This document shows positions 19,164 through 26,439 of a stretch of DNA of 64,000 nt, one piece after another (position 1 is the first letter of the stretch; each line of letters begins with the position of its first letter). The position numbers and the translations under genes are program-made. The notes beneath the pieces are model-generated. The model worked only from the letters and a program-made list of their open reading frames with translations. It was not told the DNA's origin and made no database searches. The stretch lies in the NCBI RefSeq assembly GCF_011927635.1, contig NZ_JAATJB010000008.1, positions 1 through 64,000 on the forward strand. Reading direction: 5' to 3'. The DNA is from Sphingomonas trueperi (GTDB lineage: Bacteria > Pseudomonadota > Alphaproteobacteria > Sphingomonadales > Sphingomonadaceae).

Positions 19164-19354
19164 CCTGCGCTCATAGCGCCCGGTAGCGGCCGTGTCGCCT
19201 GGCGCATGGCAGCCGCAACCTGCCCGCGGATCGCTTTCGGCGGGAGGGGACGGCGGCGTGGCGCGGATGGGGGTCGCCCCACCCGGTGGCGTGGCTGCCA
19301 AGCCCCTGATTTGCCCGCCTTCGTGCAGAGCGGCGGTTGGTGCCCGCAGCCGGA

Positions 19355-21625
19355 TCAGCGTCCGCCGGGCGGCAGGTTGGTCTCGAGGTAGCGCGTCATC
19401 AGCGTGTAGAGGTGGATGGTGGTATTCTCGCCCTCGTAGATGCCGTGAGTGCGATCCGGATAGGCCATCATCGTGAACTGGCGGTTGGCCCGGATCAGGC
19501 GATCCGCCAGCTGCTCCTGGTTCTGATAATGGACATTGTCGTCGCCGGTGCCGTGGATCAGCAGCAGATTGCCCTGCAGCCGGTCGGCGAAGGTGATCGG
19601 CGAGCCGTTTCTGTAGCCGTCCGCGTTATCCTCGGGCAGGCCCATGTAGCGCTCCTGGTACACGGTATCGTACAGCCGCATGTCGGTGGGCCCGGCGATC
19701 GCGATTCCGGTCTTGTACAGCTCGGGATAGCGGAACAATGCGTTCTGCGTCATCGCGCCGCCGCCGCTCCAGCCCCAGATGCCGATCCGCGCCGGATCGA
19801 TATAGGGACGGTCCGCCAGCAGCTTGCGCACCGCGGCGGCATAGTCGGCGGAGGCCTGGATGCCGACCTGGCGGTAGATGCTCTTGCGCCAGTCGCGGCC
19901 CCGCGGGCTGGCGGTGCCGCGCGGGTCGATGCTGGCGATCAGATAGCCCGATTGCGCGAGCATCCGGTGCCACAGCCCCTGCGATCCCTGCCAATGGTCT
20001 GCAACCGTCTGGCCCCAGGGCTCGCCATAGACGTAGAACAGGATGGGATAGCGCTTCGCGGGATCGAAACCGGCGGGCTTGATCAGCCAGCCGTCGAGCT
20101 GCGTGCCGCCGCCGATGTCGACGCGAAAGAACTCGGTGGGGGCGAGGCCCGTATCGGCAATGCGCCTGGCGAGCGGCTTGTTGGTCACCAGCGTGCGCAG
20201 CGGCGTCTGCCTGGTCAGGTCCAGCATGTCGGTGACCGGCGGGGCATCGAAGCGCGACACCGTGTGCAGCGCCCAGTGCGCGCCCGGTGCGATGTCGTAG
20301 CTGTGCGTGCCCGGCTGGCCGGCCGGGGTCAGCCGCTCCACCTTGGGTGCGCCCGACAGGGTGGTGCGGTAGAGATAGCGCTGGGTCGGATTGTCCGGCG
20401 AGGCGATGAACCAGGCATAGCCCGCCTTCTCGTCGACCCGGAGCAGGTCGATCACGTCGAACCTGCCCGGCGTGCGCAGGGTGGCGCGGCCGGTGGCGCG
20501 GTCGATCGTGTAGAGGTGCCGCCAGCCGTCCCGCTCGGACAGCCAGGTGAAGCTGCGGCCGCCCTTCAGCCATTCGGGGGCGGCATTGGCCTCCACCCAG
20601 GCGGCATCGTGCTCGACCATGATTGGCTTCACCGCGCCGGTCGCGGGATCGCCGAGCAGCACCTTGTAGGTGTTCTGCAGCCGGTTTGACTGCTGGAGGA
20701 ACACTGCGTCGGCGCCGCCCGCCCAGCTCAGCTGCGGCACGTAATTCTGGCGCGGATCGCCCTCCAGCTCGAACCAGCTGGTGCGGCCGTCGGCGACATC
20801 GACCGTGCCGACGGTCACCGCCGAGTTGGTCGTGCCCGCCTTGGGATACTGCAGCGGGATCGGCTGCGAATATTGGCCGGCGGTGTTCTTGATCATGAAG
20901 AAGGTGCCGACGCCGCGCGTGTCGAAGCGCCAGAAGGCGATGCGCTTCGAATCCGGGCTCCACGCAAAGGCGCGGTGGAGCGAGAATTCCTCCTCATACA
21001 CCCAGTCGGCGAGGCCGTTGACGACATAGTCGTCGCCGTCGCGGGTCAGCTGGACGGGCGCGCCGCCCTCGACCGGCTCGACATAGAGGTTGTTGCGATG
21101 GACATAGGCGATCCGGCGGCTGTCGGGCGAGAAGCTGGCATAGAGCACGCTGGAGGCCGCCGCATCGCCGCCGATCTTGCGCAGCGCCCGGGTAGCGGTG
21201 TCGTAGAGCCAGTGGTCGGCAAGCGCGTTGGTGCGCCGGAAGGGGCGGCTGTTGGTCTGGATCAGCAGCAGCCGGTGATCGGGCGACCAGCTATAGCCGT
21301 CGATCGCCAGCGGCTTGTCCGCGCCCTGGGGGACCAGCGCGCTCGCGGGGACGACGACGGTGCGCGCGCCGTCCTGGATGCGGTAGCGGACGATGTCCTG
21401 GCCGCCCTTGGGCGCGTCTTCCAGCGCGAGATAGCTCTCGCCATCCTCGCCCCACCGGCTGTCGCGCAGCCCTTCGCTGCGCACCGCGCCGCGGCCGAAG
21501 ATCGAGTCCACGGTGAGCTTGACGGGGGCGGGCGCGGCTTCGCCCGCCTGCTGGGCAATGGCCGGGGCCTGGGCGATCAGCGGCGTGGTCGCAAGCAGGG
21601 CGGCAAGCAGCAGGGAGGCGCGCAT
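19355..21625 (-). CDS. Exported dipeptidyl peptidase IV-like serine peptidase (S9)
   Basis: The 756-residue protein has a signal peptide (1-24), an eight-bladed propeller domain and a C-terminal alpha/beta hydrolase. The propeller carries DWVYEEEFSL near 211, matching the double-glutamate motif by which DPP IV holds the substrate amino terminus. The catalytic triad is visible as GWSGGG (Ser near 618), GTGDDNVH (Asp near 696) and DRTHGIY (His near 726). The nucleophile elbow reads GWSGGG rather than the commoner GWSYGG. It should release Xaa-Pro dipeptides from peptides in the periplasm. No partner genes adjoin it. Confidence 0.9.
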   Translation of the reverse strand: MRASLLLAALLATTPLIAQAPAIAQQAGEAAPAPVKLTVDSIFGRGAVRSEGLRDSRWGEDGESYLALEDAPKGGQDIVRYRIQDGARTVVVPASALVPQGADKPLAIDGYSWSPDHRLLLIQTNSRPFRRTNALADHWLYDTATRALRKIGGDAAASSVLYASFSPDSRRIAYVHRNNLYVEPVEGGAPVQLTRDGDDYVVNGLADWVYEEEFSLHRAFAWSPDSKRIAFWRFDTRGVGTFFMIKNTAGQYSQPIPLQYPKAGTTNSAVTVGTVDVADGRTSWFELEGDPRQNYVPQLSWAGGADAVFLQQSNRLQNTYKVLLGDPATGAVKPIMVEHDAAWVEANAAPEWLKGGRSFTWLSERDGWRHLYTIDRATGRATLRTPGRFDVIDLLRVDEKAGYAWFIASPDNPTQRYLYRTTLSGAPKVERLTPAGQPGTHSYDIAPGAHWALHTVSRFDAPPVTDMLDLTRQTPLRTLVTNKPLARRIADTGLAPTEFFRVDIGGGTQLDGWLIKPAGFDPAKRYPILFYVYGEPWGQTVADHWQGSQGLWHRMLAQSGYLIASIDPRGTASPRGRDWRKSIYRQVGIQASADYAAAVRKLLADRPYIDPARIGIWGWSGGGAMTQNALFRYPELYKTGIAIAGPTDMRLYDTVYQERYMGLPEDNADGYRNGSPITFADRLQGNLLLIHGTGDDNVHYQNQEQLADRLIRANRQFTMMAYPDRTHGIYEGENTTIHLYTLMTRYLETNLPPGGR

Positions 21626-21763
21626 CGATCGGTCCGTTCGAATCCAAGAAGCCTCTACCGTAACGGTGGCGGAAGGAATCGTATACGGTTTTCTATGGGC
21701 CGGCCGCTCGCCATGCGAGGCGATCGGCTGCTACAGCGACGCTTCGAAGCTCGAAAGTCCCCG

Positions 21764-22615
21764 ATGTCCGAACGCCTTGCCGTCCTGTTGCAACATGCGC
21801 TGCCGAAGCAGCGGCTGACTCTTCTGGCCGGGCGCGTCGCCCGGGCGCGGGGCGGGGCCGCGACCCGCTGGCTGATCCGCCGGTTCGTCGCACGCTATGG
21901 CGTGGACATGGCCGAGGCTGCCGAACCGGAGGTCGCCGGCTATGCGAGCTTCAACGACTTCTTCACGCGGCCGCTGCGCGCCGGCGCCCGTCCGATCGCA
22001 AACGCCGATTTCGTCAGCCCGGTGGACGGCGCGATCAGCCAGCTGGGGGCGATCGACGATCATCACATCGTCCAGGCCAAGGGGCACCGCTTCACCACCA
22101 CCGCGCTGCTCGGCGGCGATGCCGGGCTGGCGGCCGGGTTCCGGCACGGCAGCTTCGCCAACCTCTATCTCTCGCCGCGCGACTATCACCGGATCCACAT
22201 GCCGTGCGCCGGCCGGCTGACCCGGATGATCCACGTGCCGGGCAGCCTGTTCTCGGTCAACCCGGTGACCGCGCGCGGGGTGCCGGACCTGTTCGCGCGC
22301 AACGAGCGGGTGGTGTGCGTGTTCGAAAGCCCGGAGCACGGGACCTTCGCGATGGTGCTGGTGGGCGCGACGATCGTCGGCAGCATGGCGACGGTGTGGC
22401 ACGGCGTCGTCAACGCCAGGCGAACCGGCAAGCCCAGCGCATGGCGCTATGAGGGTCAGGACATCGTGCTGGCGCAAGGCGCGGAGATGGGCCGTTTCCT
22501 GCTCGGCTCGACCGTGGTGATGCTGTTCCGCCCGGGCACGATCACCTTCGAGGAAAGCTGGAGCCCGGAACGCCCGGTACGGCTCGGCGAGCGCATGGGC
22601 GATCGCCCGGCCTGA
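21764..22615 (+). CDS. psd: Phosphatidylserine decarboxylase proenzyme
   Basis: From the ATG at 21764 (MSERLAVLLQHALPKQRLTL) the protein has 283 residues with FNDFFTRPLRAGARPI, FVSPVDGAISQLG, a YHRIHMPCAG segment and the self-cleavage motif LGST near 246-249, where the serine becomes the pyruvoyl cofactor. It converts phosphatidylserine to phosphatidylethanolamine in the inner membrane. The long open frame upstream is the antisense of the peptidase gene. It is single and convergent with the TetR gene 6 bp beyond its end. Confidence 0.95.
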   Translation: MSERLAVLLQHALPKQRLTLLAGRVARARGGAATRWLIRRFVARYGVDMAEAAEPEVAGYASFNDFFTRPLRAGARPIANADFVSPVDGAISQLGAIDDHHIVQAKGHRFTTTALLGGDAGLAAGFRHGSFANLYLSPRDYHRIHMPCAGRLTRMIHVPGSLFSVNPVTARGVPDLFARNERVVCVFESPEHGTFAMVLVGATIVGSMATVWHGVVNARRTGKPSAWRYEGQDIVLAQGAEMGRFLLGSTVVMLFRPGTITFEESWSPERPVRLGERMGDRPA

Positions 22616-22621
22616 GGCGCC

Positions 22622-23182
22622 TCAGCCCCGGCCGGGGGCCGTCAGCCGCTGGACGATGTCGCGGATCGCGTCGCGATCCAGCGGGTCGGAATCGATCGAG
22701 TTGTGGATGCCGATGCCCTCGACCAGCGCGTCCAGCGCCCGCGCGGTCAGCGGATCGAAGAAGCGTGTCAGCGCGGCGCGGCTGTTGTCCATCCAGCGCC
22801 GCATCACCGCCGACACCGCGGGGTGGCGCGCCGCGAAGGCGTAGAGCTCGTAGCTGAGCAGCAGCGTGCGCGGTTCGGCCCATAGGGACCCGGCGATGAT
22901 GTCGACGATCGCCTCGCAGGCCGCGTCGCGGTCGCGCGCTGCTGCCATGCGGGCGCGGAAGGCGTCGGAAGACTCCTCGGCGAGATGGAGGAACGCCTCG
23001 GTCAGCAGCGTCTCCAGCGAGGCGAAATAATAGGTGACCGATCCCAGCGGCACCCCGGCGGCCGCGGCGATGCGGCGGTGGGTGGTATTGGGCACGCCGT
23101 GCTCGGCGATCACCTCCAGCGTCGCGGTGATGATGCGGTGCCGCCGTTCGGGATCGTTCCGCCTGGTCTGTCCCTCCGACAC
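22622..23182 (-). CDS. TetR family transcriptional regulator
   Basis: A GTG start preceded by GGAG gives 186 residues. Residues 10-55 form the TetR DNA-binding domain (RIITATLEVIAEHGVPNTTH, then GVPLGSVTYYFASLETLL). The C-terminal ligand domain is helical and lacks a recognisable subgroup signature. It is transcribed away from the DUF1349/acetyltransferase pair, and the 100-bp gap holds a TGTACA repeat palindrome, so it most likely represses itself and that pair. Confidence 0.92.
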   Translation of the reverse strand: MSEGQTRRNDPERRHRIITATLEVIAEHGVPNTTHRRIAAAAGVPLGSVTYYFASLETLLTEAFLHLAEESSDAFRARMAAARDRDAACEAIVDIIAGSLWAEPRTLLLSYELYAFAARHPAVSAVMRRWMDNSRAALTRFFDPLTARALDALVEGIGIHNSIDSDPLDRDAIRDIVQRLTAPGRG

Positions 23183-23209
23183 GCCAAAAACTCCGTTGCA
23201 TTCCGATTA

Positions 23210-23223
23210 TGTACAAATGTACA
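23210..23223. promoter_or_regulatory. Candidate TetR operator (TGTACA-AA-TGTACA)
   Basis: Two TGTACA hexamers separated by AA give a 14-bp inverted repeat in the gap between the divergent TetR and DUF1349 genes, 27 bases before the TetR start and 59 before the other. Size, symmetry and position match autoregulatory TetR sites. Binding is inferred. Confidence 0.65.
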
Positions 23224-23282
23224 CATCGCGCCATGGCTTGGCACTTGCGTTCTGCCGTAGCGAAGATCGGAGGAGAAGGAAG

Positions 23283-23963
23283 ATGGACGAAGCGCACTGG
23301 TCGCGCCGCACGGTGCTCGGAGGCGCGGTGGCGCTGGGCGTGCCGTCGATCGCACGCGCGACGGCAGCTGAGACGGCAGCGCTGGGCCGGAAGGGCGGGC
23401 GCTGGCTGAACGCGCCGCGCACGTGGAACGCGGATGCCGACGGCGACCTGACGCTGGTCACCGATCGCAGCACCGACTTCTGGCGCGAGACGCACTACGG
23501 CTTCACCCGCGACAGCGGCCATTTCCTGGGGTTCCCGACCGGCGACGCCTTCACCGCCCAGCTGCGCATCCGCGGCCGCTACGAGAAATTGTATGACCAG
23601 GCCGGCATCATGGTGCGGGTCGACGCGCGGCGCTGGGTGAAGGCCGGGATCGAGCTCTCCGACGGCCGCGCGATGCTGAGCAGCGTGCTGACCGATGGTC
23701 GCTCGGACTGGTCGACCGGCCCCTATGCGGGCGACGCCGCCGATTTCTGGATGCGCGCGACGGTGGCCAAAGGGGTGCTGCGGCTCCAGGTCTCGGCCGA
23801 CGGCAAGACCTGGCCGCTGGTGCGGCTGGCGCCGTTCCCGGTCGCGGCGTCCTATCAGGTCGGTCCGATGGCCTGCACGCCCGAGCGCGCGGGGCTGGAG
23901 GTGCGCTTCTCCGATCTCAGCATCACCGCGCCGCTCGGCAAAGATCTGCACGATCTGAGTTGA
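23283..23963 (+). CDS. Exported DUF1349 (concanavalin-like) protein
   Basis: The 226-residue protein starts with a twin-arginine type signal (SRRTVLGGAVALGVPSIARA, residues 7-26). The rest reads FWRETHYGFTRDSGHFLGF, LYDQAGIMVRVDARRWVKAG and a terminal LEVRFSDLSI, characteristic of DUF1349, a beta-jelly-roll family related to legume lectin folds and often sugar-linked. No catalytic residues can be named. It is followed directly by an acetyltransferase gene, and both sit behind the TGTACA palindrome. Confidence 0.8.
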   Translation: MDEAHWSRRTVLGGAVALGVPSIARATAAETAALGRKGGRWLNAPRTWNADADGDLTLVTDRSTDFWRETHYGFTRDSGHFLGFPTGDAFTAQLRIRGRYEKLYDQAGIMVRVDARRWVKAGIELSDGRAMLSSVLTDGRSDWSTGPYAGDAADFWMRATVAKGVLRLQVSADGKTWPLVRLAPFPVAASYQVGPMACTPERAGLEVRFSDLSITAPLGKDLHDLS

Positions 23964-23965
23964 GC

Positions 23966-24517
23966 ATGGCCTCGCAGAAAGAGCGGATGCTCGCCGGCGC
24001 GCTCTACACCGCCGACGATCCCGAGATCGCCGCCGATGCTGCGCGCGCAGCCGCGTGGATGGCGCGCTACAACGCCTCGCTCGCCTGGAGCGCGGCCGAT
24101 CGCCATGCGCTGCTCGTCGAGGGGCTGGGGCAGGTGGGGGAGGGCGTGGTCGTGCGCCCGCCCTTCCACTGCGACTATGGCAGCAACATCCATCTGGGGA
24201 CCCGCGTGTTCCTCAACTTCGGCTGCGTGATCCTCGACGTGGTGCGCGTGGAGATCGGCGCAGGCACGCAGATCGGGCCGGGGGTGCAGATCCTCACCGC
24301 CGATCACCCGCGCGACCCGGCGCTGCGCGCGCAGGGGCTGGAATCCGGACGGCCGATCCGCGTCGGCGCCAATGTCTGGATCGGCGGCGGCGCGCTGATC
24401 CTTCCGGGCGTGACGGTGGGCGATGACGCGATCGTCGGCGCCGGTGCCGTGGTCACGCGCGACGTCGCGCCGGGCGCCACCGTCGTCGGCAATCCCGCGC
24501 GACCGATCGAGGCTTGA
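23966..24517 (+). CDS. Sugar O-acetyltransferase (maltose/galactoside acetyltransferase type)
   Basis: The ATG at 23966 follows the DUF1349 stop by two bases. Residues begin MASQKERMLAGALYTADDPE, the conserved N-terminal cap of the Maa/LacA/NodL group. Hexapeptide repeats of the left-handed beta helix follow (PFHCDYGSNIHLGTRVFLNF, IGPGVQILTADH with the catalytic histidine, VWIGGGALILPGVTVGDDA, VVGNPARPIE). It transfers acetyl from acetyl-CoA to a sugar hydroxyl; the acceptor is unknown. Pairing with the DUF1349 protein suggests action on a carbohydrate. Confidence 0.9.
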   Translation: MASQKERMLAGALYTADDPEIAADAARAAAWMARYNASLAWSAADRHALLVEGLGQVGEGVVVRPPFHCDYGSNIHLGTRVFLNFGCVILDVVRVEIGAGTQIGPGVQILTADHPRDPALRAQGLESGRPIRVGANVWIGGGALILPGVTVGDDAIVGAGAVVTRDVAPGATVVGNPARPIEA

Positions 24518-24811
24518 GCAGCGCGGTCGGGCCGGACGTCACCAGCGGCGGGAAGGCCCTTTTCGAACTGTTCGACGGGCTGCGCGGGTCCGCCGCGCTG
24601 CTCGTCGTGGCGTTCACATCCAGGCATCACGGCGCTGGTCCAGGCGGACCGGCTGCTCCGCTGGCGCTCGGCTCCTGTCATCCCGTGTGGGGATTGCACC
24701 ATTCCGGGATGCGCCGATCCGGCGCAGGCTGGGCCGCCCGCGCACCTCGATCGCGACGCTTGCCTCGCCGGTCGCGGGCGCGCACAAGCGCGTGCCAGGG
24801 AGCACGAAACG
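24518..24811. other. Gene-free stretch upstream of the ECF sigma gene
   Basis: No credible coding frame is seen. It contains a 7-bp inverted repeat CATCCCG (24679-24685) with CGGGATG (24705-24711) and directly after it the hairpin GCGCCG-ATC-CGGCGC (24711-24725). Neither has a T run. The first resembles a decayed ATCCC-type repeat, and the second could end transcription of the acetyltransferase operon weakly. The sigma-gene promoter should lie downstream of them. Confidence 0.5.
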
Positions 24812-25354
24812 ATGCGGCCGGACAGGAAGCGGGGAGGACAGGGCGAACGCGGCGCGTTGCTGGACCAGCTCGCACGCCGTTATGCGCGGCCGCTGGCGCG
24901 CTTCTTCGAGCGTCGCGTCGCCATCCGCGACGACGTGCCCGATCTGGTGCAGGACGTGTTCCTCAAGCTCAGCCGGATGCCCGATCCGGGCATTATCGAC
25001 CAGCCCGATCGCTTCCTGTTCGTCACCGCCGCCAATGCCCTGAAGGATCGCGCGCGTCGCGAGGCGGCGCGGGGCGACGCCGTTCACGAAAGCTGGGACG
25101 ACGAGACGCATCCCGGTTCGGATTTTACCGCTCAGCGCGTCTTGGAGGGTAGGGAAGCGGTGATCCGGCTCCGCGATGCCCTGCTGGAGCTGCCCGAGCG
25201 CACGCGCGACATCTTCGTGCTGCGCGTGCTCGAAGGGCTGAAGATCGCCGATATCGCCCCGCTGGTCGGCATCTCGACCCGGGCGACGGAGAAACATGTG
25301 GCGCGTGCGATGGCGCACGTGACCACGGCACTGGAGGCGTGGCGTGAAGACTGA
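24812..25354 (+). CDS. ECF sigma factor, FecI-like
   Basis: The 180-residue protein has sigma region 2 (RYARPLARFFERRVAIRDDV, PDLVQDVFLKLSRMP) and region 4 (LLELPERTRDIFVLRVLEGL, then ISTRATEKHVARAMAHV), the compact two-domain form of ECF sigma factors of the iron-starvation/FecI type. GGGAG precedes the ATG. The FecR gene begins inside its 3' end, and a TonB-dependent receptor with a signalling domain follows: a complete cell-surface signalling set. Confidence 0.9.
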   Translation: MRPDRKRGGQGERGALLDQLARRYARPLARFFERRVAIRDDVPDLVQDVFLKLSRMPDPGIIDQPDRFLFVTAANALKDRARREAARGDAVHESWDDETHPGSDFTAQRVLEGREAVIRLRDALLELPERTRDIFVLRVLEGLKIADIAPLVGISTRATEKHVARAMAHVTTALEAWRED

Positions 25355-26333
25355 CGGGACCGCCACGACGACGATCGCGACCGAGGCGGCGCGCTGGCAC
25401 GAGCGGCTGGCGCGCGACCCCGACGCCGCGCCACCCGAGGCGTTCGAGCGCTGGCGTATGGCAGACCCTGCCCATGCCGAGGCTTTCGCCCGGATCGAGG
25501 CGACGCACGACTGCGCCCGTTCCCTCGCCGCACATCCCGAGCTGCTGGCACTCCGGCAGGCGACCGCGACCCGCGTCGCGGTGCATCGTGCGCGATCGGC
25601 GGCCCGCAAGCAAAAGGCGGGCGCGGCGCTCGCCGCACTGGCGCTGGTCGCGCTGCCGTTGGCCGGCTGGTATGCCGCCGAGCATCGCGGCCCCGCCGGC
25701 ACCGAAGTCGCACAGACCAGACTGTTCAGCACCGGGGTGGGCCAGCGGCTGTCGATGATGCTCGACGACGGCTCGCGGCTGACGCTCAACACCGCGACGT
25801 CGGTGCGCGTCGCCTACACCCCGACCGAGCGCCACCTTATCCTGGAGCGCGGCCAGGCCTGGTTCGAGGTCGCCAAGGGCCAGCCGCGGCCGTTCCGCGT
25901 CACCGCCGGTGCGCATGATGTGATCGCGCACGGCACCGCCTTCGATGTCCGGCTCGATGCCGATCGGACCACCGTGCTGCTCGTCGAAGGCAAGGTCACC
26001 GTCGGTACCGTCGCGATGGTGCCCAACGACCTGCTGGTCGCGCGCGGCGACCGCATGACGCTCCGCCACGGCGGCGACGCCCGCCAGCTCGAAGCGTGGC
26101 GCGAAGGGCTGGTGGTGTTCGCCGACACGCCCCTCGCCGAGGCCGTGGCCGAACTCAACCGCTATGCCCCGCATCCGCTGGTGGTGAAGGATGGTCGTGC
26201 GGCCGCGCTGCGGATCAGCGGCGCCTTCCGCACCGGCGAAAGCGCGACCTTCGCTGAGGCGCTGGAAACCAGCTTCCCCGTGCAGGCAGTGACGCGCAGC
26301 GACGGCACGATCGAGCTTTCCAGCCGCCGCTGA
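25344..26333 (+). CDS. FecR-type anti-sigma factor / signal transducer
   Basis: A GTG start inside the sigma gene gives an 11-bp overlap. The N-terminal domain (EAARWHERLARDPDAAPPEA, FERWRMADPAHAEAF) is the DUF4880/FecR-N sigma-binding module. One membrane helix follows near residues 94-112, then the periplasmic FecR domain (FSTGVGQRLSMMLDDGSRLT, LNTATSVRV, FEVAKGQPRPFRV, AHGTAFDVR) and a C-terminal STN-like part (LAEAVAELNRYAPHPLVV). It should hold the sigma factor inactive until the receptor signals occupancy. Confidence 0.92.
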   Translation: MKTDGTATTTIATEAARWHERLARDPDAAPPEAFERWRMADPAHAEAFARIEATHDCARSLAAHPELLALRQATATRVAVHRARSAARKQKAGAALAALALVALPLAGWYAAEHRGPAGTEVAQTRLFSTGVGQRLSMMLDDGSRLTLNTATSVRVAYTPTERHLILERGQAWFEVAKGQPRPFRVTAGAHDVIAHGTAFDVRLDADRTTVLLVEGKVTVGTVAMVPNDLLVARGDRMTLRHGGDARQLEAWREGLVVFADTPLAEAVAELNRYAPHPLVVKDGRAAALRISGAFRTGESATFAEALETSFPVQAVTRSDGTIELSSRR

Positions 26334-26439
26334 AGATTTTTTCGCGGGGGCAGGTTCGGGTTTTCGGATCGGCTGCGTCATGGCGGGTAGAAGCGCTGCA
26401 CCAGACGGCGCCTCGTGAACCGATTTTGGGAGGATCCTG

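Noticed and set aside
24711..24725. Rho-independent terminator
   Set aside because: The perfect GCGCCG-ATC-CGGCGC hairpin has no following T run.
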